From positions 1,674,001 through 1,738,000 of the forward strand of contig CP159918.1 of the NCBI GenBank assembly GCA_040616305.1: a stretch of DNA of 64,000 nucleotides, in the 5' to 3' direction. This document shows positions 1 through 8,647 of this stretch, one piece after another. Made by a program: the position numbers and the translations under genes. Numbering within the stretch: the stretch's first letter is position 1; each line of letters opens with the position of its first letter. Under the pieces are notes generated by a model. The model had not been told where the DNA came from. It saw only the letters and a list, made by a program, of their open reading frames with translations, and made no database searches. This stretch comes from UBA1876 sp003446665. GTDB taxonomy: Bacteria > Synergistota > Synergistia > Synergistales > Thermovirgaceae.

Positions 1-623
1 TTATGAGAGTAGGCGAACAAATCGCGGAAGTGTTTCCCGGAAAAGGGGACAAAACAGCCATTGTTGTAGAGAAACTGCGGGAAGTAAACATACCGGAACC
101 GGAGAAGATAGCCCTTTCCTACCCGCACCAGCTTTCGGGAGGGATGGCGCAGAGAGTGATGATAGCCATGATGCTGGCTCCCAAACCGTCGCTTCTCATA
201 GCCGACGAACCCACGACGGCGCTGGACGTTTCCGTTCAGGCCCAGGTGTTGGAACTCCTCAAGGAACTGGTGGCCAGACACCATTCGAGCGTGCTTCTGA
301 TTACCCATGACATGTCGGTGGTTGCAGAAACATGCGACCGGGTCGGCGTCATGTATGCAGGAGACATAGTAGAGACCGGAACCGTCGAAGAGGTAATCTT
401 CAACCCTTTGCATCCTTACACTAAAGGCCTCATGGCGGCCATCCCCTCAGAAAACAAGAAAAAACTGGAAGGGATACCGGGAATTGTCCCCGAACTGGTC
501 TCACCACCGCCAGGCTGCCGTTTCCACCCCAGATGTCCCAGGGCAATGGCTATCTGTAGCAGAGAAAAACCCTCATCCCTTGAAGCCGTAAAGGCACATC
601 GAGTCGCATGTCACCTTTATTGA
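1..623 (+). CDS. Dipeptide/oligopeptide ABC transporter ATP-binding protein (5' end outside window)
   Basis: This is the C-terminal two thirds of a DppD/OppD-type ATPase that energises peptide (or nickel) import at the inner membrane. The ABC signature LSGGMAQRV, Walker B LLIADEPTTALD and the switch histidine in LLITHDMS are visible. They are followed by the oligopeptide-transporter C-terminal extension, with NPLHPYTKGL and the Cys-containing tail CRFHPRCPRA. Walker A is missing because the gene enters the window from the left in frame; the ATG at base 3 is internal. The partner ATPase and permeases are not in the window, so the substrate cannot be told. A strong terminator follows within 30 bases, so this is the last or next-to-last gene of its operon. 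Confidence 0.9.
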   Translation, partial: MRVGEQIAEVFPGKGDKTAIVVEKLREVNIPEPEKIALSYPHQLSGGMAQRVMIAMMLAPKPSLLIADEPTTALDVSVQAQVLELLKELVARHHSSVLLITHDMSVVAETCDRVGVMYAGDIVETGTVEEVIFNPLHPYTKGLMAAIPSENKKKLEGIPGIVPELVSPPPGCRFHPRCPRAMAICSREKPSSLEAVKAHRVACHLY

Positions 624-651
624 GTCTTTCTCTTTCCCTCAAGGCAAAAGT

Positions 652-678
652 AAAGGGGCCCGCTGGGGCCCCTTTATT
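652..678. terminator. Bidirectional rho-independent terminator
   Basis: A perfect 10-bp stem (652-661 with 666-675) with a GCTG loop is flanked by A-rich sequence on one side and T-rich sequence on the other. It lies between the rightward ABC ATPase and the leftward cyclodeaminase and can serve both. Confidence 0.85.
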
Positions 679-699
679 CTCTCGCCCCTTTTGACGAAG

Positions 700-1683
700 C
701 TAAATCTGAACTACCCTGCCTGCACCTTTTTCGACCGCCCTCCTGTAAATAAGGTCCGCAGCAAGAACATCGTGGCTGGCGATCCCCATGAGCACGGCTC
801 CCCTGCGCCCCTTTCGGGGCGAAGAGACCTTTCCGGCACAAAGATCTCCCATGTCTCCCAGTATATCTTCTTCTCCGGGATAGCCCTTCTGGAAATAGGC
901 TCCTTGTTCCTGAGTCCAAAGGTACTGGTTTTTGTCGTCGCAGACGAAGGCTTCAGCCTTTGACATGACTTCGGCATCAAAGGCGGAGTCGTAATCCACG
1001 GCGATGGCCAGGCAATCCTTTTTAAGCCACTCTGATTTCACAAACCGCTCGGGGTCGGCCACTATCGGCGTGCATGTGACGACCACGTCGGCACCATCGA
1101 CTGCTTCCTGAACGCTGCGGCATGGAAGGACATTTATACCGGGCAGGTCTTTTTCTATCAGGCTCTTGTATTTTCCCAACTGCTGCGTGTAGACGTCATA
1201 GGCCTTTACCACCCTGAGGCCGGGCAGCGCTTTGGCCAAAGCTACAGTATTGGTCCTGCCCTGGACGCCCAGGCCTATAACAGCAAGTGTCCCGGCATCG
1301 GGGTCCGCCATGTGCCTTGCGCACACGCCCGTGGCGGCTCCGGTCCTCCAGGCGGTTATCCAATTGGCGTCCATGATCGACTTGACGATACCGGTTTCGG
1401 CTTCGTTGAGGCACATAATGCCATTAATATAGGGAAGACCCTTCGCCTGGTTGGGGGGATAACCCGAAACCCACTTGATTCCTGCAACATCCGCGTCAGC
1501 CCCCACAAAACATGGCATAGCGTGGATAAAACAGTCTTTTCTCGGGTGAATTCCTATCTTTGCCGGAAGCTCAACCTTGCCTTCTCCTTTAAGCCTGAAA
1601 CCTTTCTCCACCACATCCATCACTTCCGTTACGGAAATGCCGAGTGCATCGATTTCATCAAACGACAAGATTCTTATTTCCAT
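700..1683 (-). CDS. Ornithine cyclodeaminase / mu-crystallin family protein
   Basis: This 327-residue NAD(P)-dependent enzyme belongs to the family that holds ornithine cyclodeaminase, ketimine reductases and alanine dehydrogenase. A Rossmann nucleotide loop GLGVQG lies at residues 137-142. Upstream are the family's substrate-side GIKWVSG (about 68) and the AWRTGA segment (about 111-116). The start is the ATG at 1683, preceded by AAAGGAGGT at seven bases; an ATG 30 bases further out has no such site. It is the last gene of the leftward run that begins near 10.25 kb and ends at the shared terminator. Substrate is uncertain: the family covers ornithine, lysine-derived cyclic imines and alanine. 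Its place next to an aldehyde/alcohol-oxidising set suggests amino acid catabolism. Confidence 0.85.
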   Translation of the reverse strand: MEIRILSFDEIDALGISVTEVMDVVEKGFRLKGEGKVELPAKIGIHPRKDCFIHAMPCFVGADADVAGIKWVSGYPPNQAKGLPYINGIMCLNEAETGIVKSIMDANWITAWRTGAATGVCARHMADPDAGTLAVIGLGVQGRTNTVALAKALPGLRVVKAYDVYTQQLGKYKSLIEKDLPGINVLPCRSVQEAVDGADVVVTCTPIVADPERFVKSEWLKKDCLAIAVDYDSAFDAEVMSKAEAFVCDDKNQYLWTQEQGAYFQKGYPGEEDILGDMGDLCAGKVSSPRKGRRGAVLMGIASHDVLAADLIYRRAVEKGAGRVVQI

Positions 1684-1771
1684 GATTCTGACCTCCTTTT
1701 TGGGGTGGCTCATGCTCCCGGAACTGTTTCATACAAATACAGGTGCTATGCTAGTCGTTACTATCACGTAT

Positions 1772-3238
1772 TCACGCCTTGAAGAAAGTGTCCAGTACCT
1801 CTTTTTTCGGAGCCGGAGTCAAAAAACTGACAACCACCAATACCATAAAAGACAAGACAATGGCCGGTACTATTGCGTTTACCCTGGGGCTTATGAAAAC
1901 GATACCGAATTGGTTGAAAAGGATGAACGAAACAATTCCTGTTATCATCGAAGCGATTACTCCCGAGGCGTTTGCGCGTTTCCAGTATAACCCCAGGATT
2001 GTAGGCCACAAAAAGGCCGCCTCGAGCCCCCCGAAGGCGAAGAGATTTATCCATATGAGCAGTGGGGGAGGATTCAGGGAAACAAGCAAAACCACGCCCC
2101 CTAGAATGGCCGTAGCGGCGATGCTTATATTGGAAAGGGTTTTCCTCGCTGCATTCGGATTTACGTAGTTAAGGTAGATGTCCTTTACTACCGCGGCTGA
2201 GGCCAGGATAAGCTGGGAGTCGATGGTGGACATTATAGCGGCCACCGGACCCGCAAGGAAAAGTCCTGCAAAAACCGGAGGCATGATCTGGAGCACCAGC
2301 GTGGGAAGCACTCTGTCTCCCACTTCCAGTCCTGGAACAATAACCTGGCCGACGGCTCCGGCAAAATGCATGACAAGAATCAAAAACCCCAACGCGAAGG
2401 TTGAACAAATAATGCCCAGGTGCAGGGACCTTGAATCCTTGTAGGCCATACAACGTACCGCCGACTGGGGAAGGCCTACAACTGCGAACCCGACGAGCAC
2501 CCAGAAGGAGAGAATAAAGGGCTTGGCTATAAAGTTGCCGGAACCGAAAGGCGTTATAAGTCCGGGGTCGATTTCCTTGAGTTTCATTATGATGTTGTGC
2601 ATTCCGCCCCCGGTGTTAAGTATGCCAAAGAGAATGAAAAAACCGCCGATGAACATCACTATTCCCTGAATGGCATCGGTAAGGGCCACGGCTCTGAACC
2701 CGCCCACCGTTGTGTAAATCACTACCGTAAGGGCAAAAATAACAAGGCCCCATCGATAGGAAACTCCGGTTATAACCTCAAAAAGACGGGCGCCCCCTAT
2801 GAACTGGGCGCTCATGGCCGCGACGAAGAAGGCGAGAACGGAAACCGATCCGAGAAGGACCACCAGTTTGCTTTCATACCGATGGCGAAGGAAGTCGTTC
2901 AGTGTTACGGCATTTATCCGTCGTCCCACTATGGCAAATTTCTTCCCCAAAACAGCCAGAGTCAAAAAAGCGGTGGGCAATTGGATCATCGCAAGGAAAA
3001 CCCAACCGAGGCCGAATTTGTACGCCGCGCCGGGCCCGCCGACATAACTGCTGGCACTTACATAGGTCGCAACGAGAGTCATGGCAAGGACAAACCATCC
3101 GAAGGAACGACTCCCTATAAAGTACTCCTCCATGAAGTCAGGTCCCTTTCTCCTTCGAAAACCACCGGCGACGAAGCCTATGCCGAAGACAAGGGCAAGG
3201 TATACGAAAACCGGTATTGCAACGGCCCAGTTTGTCAT
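1772..3238 (-). CDS. Sodium:solute symporter (PanF-like)
   Basis: This 488-residue membrane protein of the SSS family has about 13 hydrophobic segments, starting with AVAIPVFVYLALVFGIGFVAG. It contains the family stretch YFIGSRSFGWFVLA and the later AAIMSTIDSQLILASAAVVKD, where sodium-coordinating Ser/Thr residues lie. The best known relatives paired with a YhdT-type small protein are sodium/pantothenate symporters (PanF), and here too the upstream gene is YhdT-like with a 4-base ATGA overlap, so the two are translationally coupled. Pantothenate is therefore the first guess. The surrounding catabolic genes leave open a carboxylate or amino acid substrate. Confidence 0.8.
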   Translation of the reverse strand: MTNWAVAIPVFVYLALVFGIGFVAGGFRRRKGPDFMEEYFIGSRSFGWFVLAMTLVATYVSASSYVGGPGAAYKFGLGWVFLAMIQLPTAFLTLAVLGKKFAIVGRRINAVTLNDFLRHRYESKLVVLLGSVSVLAFFVAAMSAQFIGGARLFEVITGVSYRWGLVIFALTVVIYTTVGGFRAVALTDAIQGIVMFIGGFFILFGILNTGGGMHNIIMKLKEIDPGLITPFGSGNFIAKPFILSFWVLVGFAVVGLPQSAVRCMAYKDSRSLHLGIICSTFALGFLILVMHFAGAVGQVIVPGLEVGDRVLPTLVLQIMPPVFAGLFLAGPVAAIMSTIDSQLILASAAVVKDIYLNYVNPNAARKTLSNISIAATAILGGVVLLVSLNPPPLLIWINLFAFGGLEAAFLWPTILGLYWKRANASGVIASMITGIVSFILFNQFGIVFISPRVNAIVPAIVLSFMVLVVVSFLTPAPKKEVLDTFFKA

Positions 3239-3513
3239 GCTGCTTCACCTCCGGATTCGGTACCCCCATCATCATCATCGAGAGGAATATCCTTGAAAAA
3301 AAAACGCACCACGACCCAGGTAATCAAAAGAAAGGCTACAAACCCGGCTACACAGCTCCAGAAAAACCATGCAGGAAGCCCCATTACGAAGGTGTATTCG
3401 TCCGGATCACCCGATCCGAGGCCATATCCGAAGCCATACCACCAAATAAAGTAAGCGATAAAAAGCCCTACACCCCATAATGCTTCCTTTGACGCCTGAG
3501 CAAAACGGTCCAT
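3235..3513 (-). CDS. YhdT-family small membrane protein
   Basis: This 92-residue protein has two hydrophobic helices (about 14-32 and 48-71) and an acidic tail (DIPLDDDDGG). It matches the YhdT/DUF997 type that is regularly encoded just before PanF-type symporters. The first helix region is rich in W, Y and F (FIWWYGFGYG). It overlaps the symporter start by four bases and probably acts as an accessory subunit, though no biochemical role is established. The start is an ATG behind GGAGGTGACAAGG. Confidence 0.75.
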   Translation of the reverse strand: MDRFAQASKEALWGVGLFIAYFIWWYGFGYGLGSGDPDEYTFVMGLPAWFFWSCVAGFVAFLLITWVVVRFFFKDIPLDDDDGGTESGGEAA

Positions 3514-3628
3514 TTACCTTGTCACCTCCATTTTTTTACACTGGCTCCGATACAAATATTAAAGACACAAGCCGCGGAAAAATCCGAAACTTTTATCGAA
3601 GAGGCCGTCGTTTTTAGCCGTTACAGCT

Positions 3629-4861
3629 TTACTCCGCCTCCTCCGAAAGATAGACCACGGCCGTTGTCGCAAAGATGCGGGCTGCTTCGACAAGTTCGTC
3701 AATGTCCACGTATTCGTTTGCCTGATGCGGTACATCTCTTTTCCCGGCACCCGTGGTAACAAGGGGAATACCTTTCCAGGCATATAGAAACGTGCCATCC
3801 GTAGCACCGGGCACGCCATCATACACGGGCTGTTTTCCGGTAACCACCTGATAGGCGGTCGAAGCCGCACGGACAATCGGCTCGTTTTTTTCCGTTTTAG
3901 TGCATGGTCTTTCCTCGATAAACTCTAGTGACATTTTTACTTTCCCATCCTTACGCGCAATTTCTTCTTTCAAGGAAAGCAGGGCTTCTTTAAGCGCCTG
4001 GTGATCCTGCGCTGGAATGGTCCGGATATCCAGTCCCACCAGGGACTGCCGTGGGATGACGTTGAGCTGCCCCCGTCCGGACGAGGGCGAATGAACCATG
4101 GTAGGTGTTATGCTGGGCAAACCGAGGTATTCATCCTCTCCATGGATCCTTACCTCCTTTCCCGCCATTTCCCTGAGGGCGCAGATAAATTCAGCCATGG
4201 CCCAATTGGGGTTGATGCCCGAAAAGGGCATGGCCCCATGGGCCATCTTGCCTTCCGTTTCCAGAATTGCGCGAAGTGCCCCTTTCTGGCTTATGCATAT
4301 CCTGTTTTCCTGAGGTTCACAGATGACGGCAGCATCTACCGAATCGGCCCAACCCCTTCTTATGAAATGCTTGATCCCTTCCATCATCCCCTCTTCGTCG
4401 ACGGGGATACAAAGCATAACGCGCCCTTTGAAAGGGACTCGGGAATCCTTCAACGCTTTTGCTGCACATATCATTGCGGCGAGGTTCCCTTTCGTGTCGC
4501 AGGCACCACGCCCGTAAATCCTGCCTTCTTTCAGCTCTCCGCCGAAGGGATCGACTTCCCATTCATCGGGGTCCCCCTCGGTTACCACGTCGGTATGCCC
4601 TTCGAAAAGTATTGTTTTCCCGGGTTCATTACCCGCTATCGTCGCTATCACATTGGGCCTTCCGGGAGAAACTTCCTCAATTGCCACAGAAAAACCCCAC
4701 TCTCTCAGCCTCGAAGCCAAAAAAAGTGCCACTTTCTCCTCGTTAGCACCTTCGGTTTCCGGATCAAATACACTGCGAATCCGAACAAGTTCCCTTGTCA
4801 TATCTACAAGACCGTTTACATCCAGAAAAGAAAGCACCCGTTCCCATAGTGTTTCCGACAT
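3629..4861 (-). CDS. M20 family metallopeptidase (ArgE/DapE-like)
   Basis: This is a 410-residue zinc amidohydrolase. The metal-site series is complete: FEGHTDVV (His, Asp), ACDTKGNLA (Asp), PVDEEGMM (catalytic Glu pair), ICEPQE and the distal PHQANEY His. A dimerisation domain sits between. Relatives include ArgE, DapE, carboxypeptidase G2 and YgeY-type hydrolases. With cyclodeaminase in the same run, it probably removes an acyl or aminoacyl group from an amino acid derivative. The start is the ATG at 4861, with GGAG close upstream and AAAGGAG 11 bases away. The longer frame to 4912 adds residues unlike the family. Confidence 0.85.
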   Translation of the reverse strand: MSETLWERVLSFLDVNGLVDMTRELVRIRSVFDPETEGANEEKVALFLASRLREWGFSVAIEEVSPGRPNVIATIAGNEPGKTILFEGHTDVVTEGDPDEWEVDPFGGELKEGRIYGRGACDTKGNLAAMICAAKALKDSRVPFKGRVMLCIPVDEEGMMEGIKHFIRRGWADSVDAAVICEPQENRICISQKGALRAILETEGKMAHGAMPFSGINPNWAMAEFICALREMAGKEVRIHGEDEYLGLPSITPTMVHSPSSGRGQLNVIPRQSLVGLDIRTIPAQDHQALKEALLSLKEEIARKDGKVKMSLEFIEERPCTKTEKNEPIVRAASTAYQVVTGKQPVYDGVPGATDGTFLYAWKGIPLVTTGAGKRDVPHQANEYVDIDELVEAARIFATTAVVYLSEEAE

Positions 4862-4956
4862 TTTCTCCAATGCTCCTTTCGATCGATAATTCCTGCTCTT
4901 TAAGGAGGTCAAACCGCATAAACTTTCGAACAGATCTCTGACCCAAACATTATATT

Positions 4957-4988
4957 AAGCGGAGCCGGTCAGATTCCCGGCTCCGCTT
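4957..4988 (-). terminator. Candidate terminator hairpin after rubredoxin
   Basis: A 12-bp perfect stem (AAGCGGAGCCGG with its complement) around an 8-base loop stands between the rubredoxin and peptidase genes. The run of T after it is weak on the minus strand (AATATAATGTTT), so it may terminate only partially or protect the 3' end. Confidence 0.5.
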
Positions 4989-5056
4989 GGGTCACACTTA
5001 TTTTTAGCAGTCGGCTATTTCAAAAAACCTTTTATCTTCATAAACCAAAGGTCGTG

Positions 5057-5263
5057 TCAATCTCTTATTTCCGTTCCAAATCTCAGGGGTTTGAACAAAT
5101 CTTTGCCGACTCCACACTCGGGGCACATCCATTCTTCTGGCAAATCCTCGAAAGGCGTAGTCCCTGGTTCTATCCCCTGTTCTGGATCCCCTTTTTGAGG
5201 GTCGTAAACATAGCCGCACACGGGACAGACATACTTAGTTTTCATAGGTGACAATCGACCCAC
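5057..5263 (-). CDS. Rubredoxin
   Basis: This small one-electron carrier has a single iron held by four cysteines: CPVCGY near the start and CPECGV near the end, with the usual WMCPECG and the hydrophobic core YVYDPQKGD. It lies directly downstream of the tungsten-type aldehyde oxidoreductase and probably takes its electrons or passes them to a reductase. Two starts are possible. The GTG at 5263 has GGAG at a good distance and gives 68 residues. The ATG at 5245 gives 62 residues, closer to the usual 52-60, but has no clear ribosome site. Confidence 0.93.
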   Translation of the reverse strand: MGRLSPMKTKYVCPVCGYVYDPQKGDPEQGIEPGTTPFEDLPEEWMCPECGVGKDLFKPLRFGTEIRD

Positions 5264-5395
5264 CCCTTTCTCCCGGAAGAAACGCCCGAAAACCTTCCCT
5301 CCCGATTTCCCTTACTTTACCATAGTATACCAGCACACAACCAGCCTTGAGCGACTCCGATTCCGTAATTACTCCGCGAATTCTCGAGAATTCAG

Positions 5396-7276
5396 TCAAA
5401 CTCCCGGCTGGCCCTCGATGTTATCCAATCCGAGTGCGGCAATCCGCTCCCTTGTTGGAACACCTTCCTGTGTCCAGCCCCTGTGGCCGTAATACTCGAG
5501 CAACATTCTGGAAAGATAGGGTATGCTGCCGGCGGCGGCGCCTGTTTTTTTATCGTGAGCCGCAAGACGGGGCGGCAGCCTGTCGTCTTTACGTGTCACG
5601 CCCAGTTTGTAATTGAAAAGCCGCTTCAGGTTGAAGTTGCGCTCTCCCGCTTTCATAAGGTCTTCTTTCGTAAAGGGAATACCCGTAACAGCTTCCACCC
5701 AGGCAGCGATTACCTCGGGACCCGCAGCTTCCTTCCCCCTGGTGAGAAACTTGCAAAGGCCAAGGTCATTGAAAGTCTCCATGAAATTCTGGGTTATGTA
5801 GCAAATTTCGGCCTTGTGCTCCCAGCCGGTTCTGGTCGTTTCCTTTTCGAACCCGAAAAGACCAAGTGGTGGAATGCCCATCTCCGCAAAATACGAAAGG
5901 GCTTCCAGATGGCAGGCACCCCTGTTTGCGGTGGCGTAATTGACGGCCATAGAGGTAAAGGCCCTGGGGTCGTGGTAGGCAAACTCCAGACCTTTCGTCT
6001 CGACGGCGAACTCCTCGGCAAGTCCGCCTTTTTCAGCCGCGCAGCGCCTGACCCCCTGGCCGAGAAAGGCCCCAAACCCCTTCGCGTGACCGATCTGGTC
6101 TACCAGTTCCAGAATCGCCTCCCCGTTGCCCCACGTCAGATCTATTCCACCCGTGTCCTCTTTGGTGATAAGTCCGTGCTCATAGGTTTCCATTGCCCAA
6201 CCAATGACTCCGGAGGTCGAAATAGTGTCAAGACCAAAACGATTGCACATGTCATTGGCGGCTACGAGAACCTTCAGGTCGTCATTGAGGAGATTGGCGC
6301 CAAAACCGTCGCACGTTTCATATTCCGGCCCATGGGAGATTCCGCCCGCATAGGGACCGAAATCGACTTTAACGTCCTTTCCGCAGCGAATGGGGCATGC
6401 ATGGCACCCATAATGCGAAACAAAGCATGTTTCCGCGATTCTCTGGCCGTTTGTCTTTGCGGCACCTTCCTTCCAGGACCCCAAAGACCAATTCCGAATA
6501 GAGAGGTCGCCGTTTGCTTCAACGGTCTCGACTCCGCCGGCGGTTCCAAAATCGGTGAGACCCTTCGCCCCGACCATGATTTTCGGCACACTCTCCTTGT
6601 TGATCGCGGCCAGCTTGCTTTTGTCGGCGACAGGCACCTTTCCGGTGCCTCTTACAGCAATCGCTTTTACCTTTTTCGAGCCCATCACTGCACCGACTCC
6701 TACACGTCCCGCGGCCCGAGTCGCCTCGCCGCCAACCATGATGCCCGCGATTAGGACGGCCTTTTCGCCTGCGGGGCCTATGCAGGCCACTTCAAAATCT
6801 TTCCCGTGAGTCTTTTTGATTGCCTCGGAAGTCTCATACACGTCGAGGCCCCAAAGATCTCCGGCATCAAGAATTTCAACGTTTTCGTCGTCGATTACGA
6901 TATAAACAGGTCGATCCGCCACACCTTCCAGAAAGACACCATGCCAGGACGCTTTTTTAAGCTGTGCCCCCCAATATCCGCCGACAGTGGATTCTCCCCA
7001 GATACCGGTTAATGGGGACTTGGTACACACCGATGTCTTGCAGGCGCAGGGAACGTTAGTGCCGGTGAGCAGGCCGTTCAGGAAAAAAAGCGCATTGTCT
7101 GGCCCGAGGGGATCCACATCGTATAAGCCCCGCTCGTAAAAGTACAGGGCGGCGAGGCCAGAGCCTCCCAGATGTTTTTCCCAAAGTTTTTGTGGAACCA
7201 TCCAGACATCGGTACCCCGTGAGTCTAGATCGATCTCAAGAATTTTCATCTCAAATTTTCCGCTCCGTTCTTCCAT
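5396..7276 (-). CDS. aor: Aldehyde:ferredoxin oxidoreductase (tungsten enzyme)
   Basis: This enzyme oxidises aldehydes to acids (or the reverse) with ferredoxin, using a bis-pterin tungsten centre and one [4Fe-4S] cluster. At 626 residues it has the standard length. The cluster ligands are CHACPIRC in the middle plus the late Cys in NDLGLCKF. The N-terminal pterin-binding domain shows GGSGLAALY and the GRVGVGAVMGSKKVKA stretch typical of AOR. Neighbours are an iron alcohol dehydrogenase on one side and rubredoxin on the other, an obvious alcohol-aldehyde-acid chain. A MoaD/ThiS-like protein begins the same run. The annotated ATG at 7276 has AGGAA very close. An internal ATG at 7249 (MKILEIDL) is an alternative start. 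Confidence 0.93.
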   Translation of the reverse strand: MEERSGKFEMKILEIDLDSRGTDVWMVPQKLWEKHLGGSGLAALYFYERGLYDVDPLGPDNALFFLNGLLTGTNVPCACKTSVCTKSPLTGIWGESTVGGYWGAQLKKASWHGVFLEGVADRPVYIVIDDENVEILDAGDLWGLDVYETSEAIKKTHGKDFEVACIGPAGEKAVLIAGIMVGGEATRAAGRVGVGAVMGSKKVKAIAVRGTGKVPVADKSKLAAINKESVPKIMVGAKGLTDFGTAGGVETVEANGDLSIRNWSLGSWKEGAAKTNGQRIAETCFVSHYGCHACPIRCGKDVKVDFGPYAGGISHGPEYETCDGFGANLLNDDLKVLVAANDMCNRFGLDTISTSGVIGWAMETYEHGLITKEDTGGIDLTWGNGEAILELVDQIGHAKGFGAFLGQGVRRCAAEKGGLAEEFAVETKGLEFAYHDPRAFTSMAVNYATANRGACHLEALSYFAEMGIPPLGLFGFEKETTRTGWEHKAEICYITQNFMETFNDLGLCKFLTRGKEAAGPEVIAAWVEAVTGIPFTKEDLMKAGERNFNLKRLFNYKLGVTRKDDRLPPRLAAHDKKTGAAAGSIPYLSRMLLEYYGHRGWTQEGVPTRERIAALGLDNIEGQPGV

Positions 7277-7310
7277 TTCCTGTTTCCCCCCTTGTTGCTT
7301 GATGTTAAGA

Positions 7311-7349
7311 CAACGGAAGGGTCAAAAAACCGTATCGTCCCTTCCGTTG
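7311..7349 (-). other. Long intergenic hairpin between adh and aor
   Basis: An 11-bp perfect inverted repeat (7311-7321 with 7339-7349) encloses a 17-base loop with a run of six T on the minus strand. There is no T-run after the stem, so it is more likely an RNA processing or stability element that sets unequal levels of the two enzymes than a true terminator. Confidence 0.4.
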
Positions 7350-7376
7350 CAACACCCCTGAAATATCAAGCTAGAA

Positions 7377-8537
7377 CTAAAAAGCTTTCCTGTAAAGTTC
7401 TACGATCTGTTTCTCGTCAACGTTACGCGGGTTATTCGCCGGGCTCCCGCTTACAACGGCATCGTGAGCCATTTTTTCGAGAACCTTTTCGAAATCTTCC
7501 TTTTTGACGCCCATTTCCTCTATCGAGGGCACCTCAACATCCTCACAAAGTCTTCTGATGGCATCAACGGCTACCAGAGCCGCATCAAACAACGGAAGTC
7601 CTTCTACGTTCTCTCCCATCGCTTCCGCCACTTTCGCAAATTTCTCGGGAACCGCCAAGTAAGTAAACTCGGCCCAGGTCGGAAGCAAAACTGCATTGGA
7701 AATACCGTGTGCCAGGTGGAAATTGGCTCCTATAGGTCGAGACATGCCATGAATCAGCGTTACCGAGGAGTTGTTGAAGGACATACCTGCAAGGGTCGAA
7801 GCCAACATCATATTGGACCTCGCCTCCAGGTCGTCGCCATTGCACCAGGCCTTTCTGAGGTTCTGGGAGATCAACTCGATAGCAGCCAGCGACACCTTGT
7901 CTGTCATGGGAGTAGCTTTCTTCGAAACATAAGCCTCGATGGCGTGACAGAAAGCATCAAGCCCCGTGGCCGCGGTAACCTTTGGGGGCACCGTAAGGGT
8001 GAGGACAGGGTCGGCTACAGCGATGTCGGGCATCACGAAAGGAGAACCGATAAGCATTTTTACATCATTTTCTGTGTCCGTAATTATTGTGAACTTCGTG
8101 ACCTCCGAACCAGTACCGGCAGTGGTGGCAATAGCTACCACAGGAGGGGTTGGTTTCAAAACCTTGTCTGCACCCATATACTCCGTAATTTTCCCACCAT
8201 TAGTCGCGAGAATACCAACCGCCTTGGCCGTGTCAATCGGACTTCCTCCCCCAAGGGCAATGAGGAAATCGCAGTTCTCTTTTTTATAGACTTCAAGTCC
8301 TTCATATATGAACCTGTCTTCTGGTTCTCCGGCCACGCCGTCGAAAATCACGTAACCAACAGCCGCATTATCAAGAATTGCCGTCAATTTGCCAACATAA
8401 CCCGCCTGCTCCATTATCTTATCCGTAACCAAAAGGGCCTTTTTGCACCCGATCCGCTGGATTTCCTTTCCCAACATTTCCAGGGAACCCGGTCCCTGCA
8501 AAAGCACCTTAGGCATTAAAAAAGCAGTACCCTTCAT
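7377..8537 (-). CDS. Iron-containing alcohol dehydrogenase (group III)
   Basis: This 386-residue NAD(P)-dependent alcohol dehydrogenase has the nucleotide loop GGGSPIDTAK. The metal ligands are Asp and His in GLDAFCHAIEAY, then His in LIHGMSRP and in HLAHGISN, that is, the D-H-H-H set of the family. Substrates in the family range from ethanol and 1,3-propanediol to 4-hydroxybutyrate. Here the gene precedes aldehyde oxidoreductase, so the aldehyde made or used is probably shared. The start at 8537 follows a clear AAGGAGGTACGC sequence. It is the third gene of the leftward run and follows a broken permease gene. Confidence 0.9.
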   Translation of the reverse strand: MKGTAFLMPKVLLQGPGSLEMLGKEIQRIGCKKALLVTDKIMEQAGYVGKLTAILDNAAVGYVIFDGVAGEPEDRFIYEGLEVYKKENCDFLIALGGGSPIDTAKAVGILATNGGKITEYMGADKVLKPTPPVVAIATTAGTGSEVTKFTIITDTENDVKMLIGSPFVMPDIAVADPVLTLTVPPKVTAATGLDAFCHAIEAYVSKKATPMTDKVSLAAIELISQNLRKAWCNGDDLEARSNMMLASTLAGMSFNNSSVTLIHGMSRPIGANFHLAHGISNAVLLPTWAEFTYLAVPEKFAKVAEAMGENVEGLPLFDAALVAVDAIRRLCEDVEVPSIEEMGVKKEDFEKVLEKMAHDAVVSGSPANNPRNVDEKQIVELYRKAF

Positions 8538-8647
8538 TTTAGCGTACCTCCTTATGCTCGATTATTTTCTGCTCTTTTAGTTTCCATGTTTCTCTACCAG
8601 TTTCCGCCAAAAGGAAAAATCCATTCTCGATAAAAAGGTCGACCGTT

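Noticed and set aside
2597..3454. 285-codon open frame on the plus strand
   Set aside because: It lies opposite the sodium symporter and YhdT genes, which have clear family sequence; the frame is Lys/Ser/Pro-rich with no recognisable fold.
5483..6754. 423-codon open frame on the plus strand
   Set aside because: It is antisense to the aldehyde:ferredoxin oxidoreductase gene and a by-product of its codon pattern.
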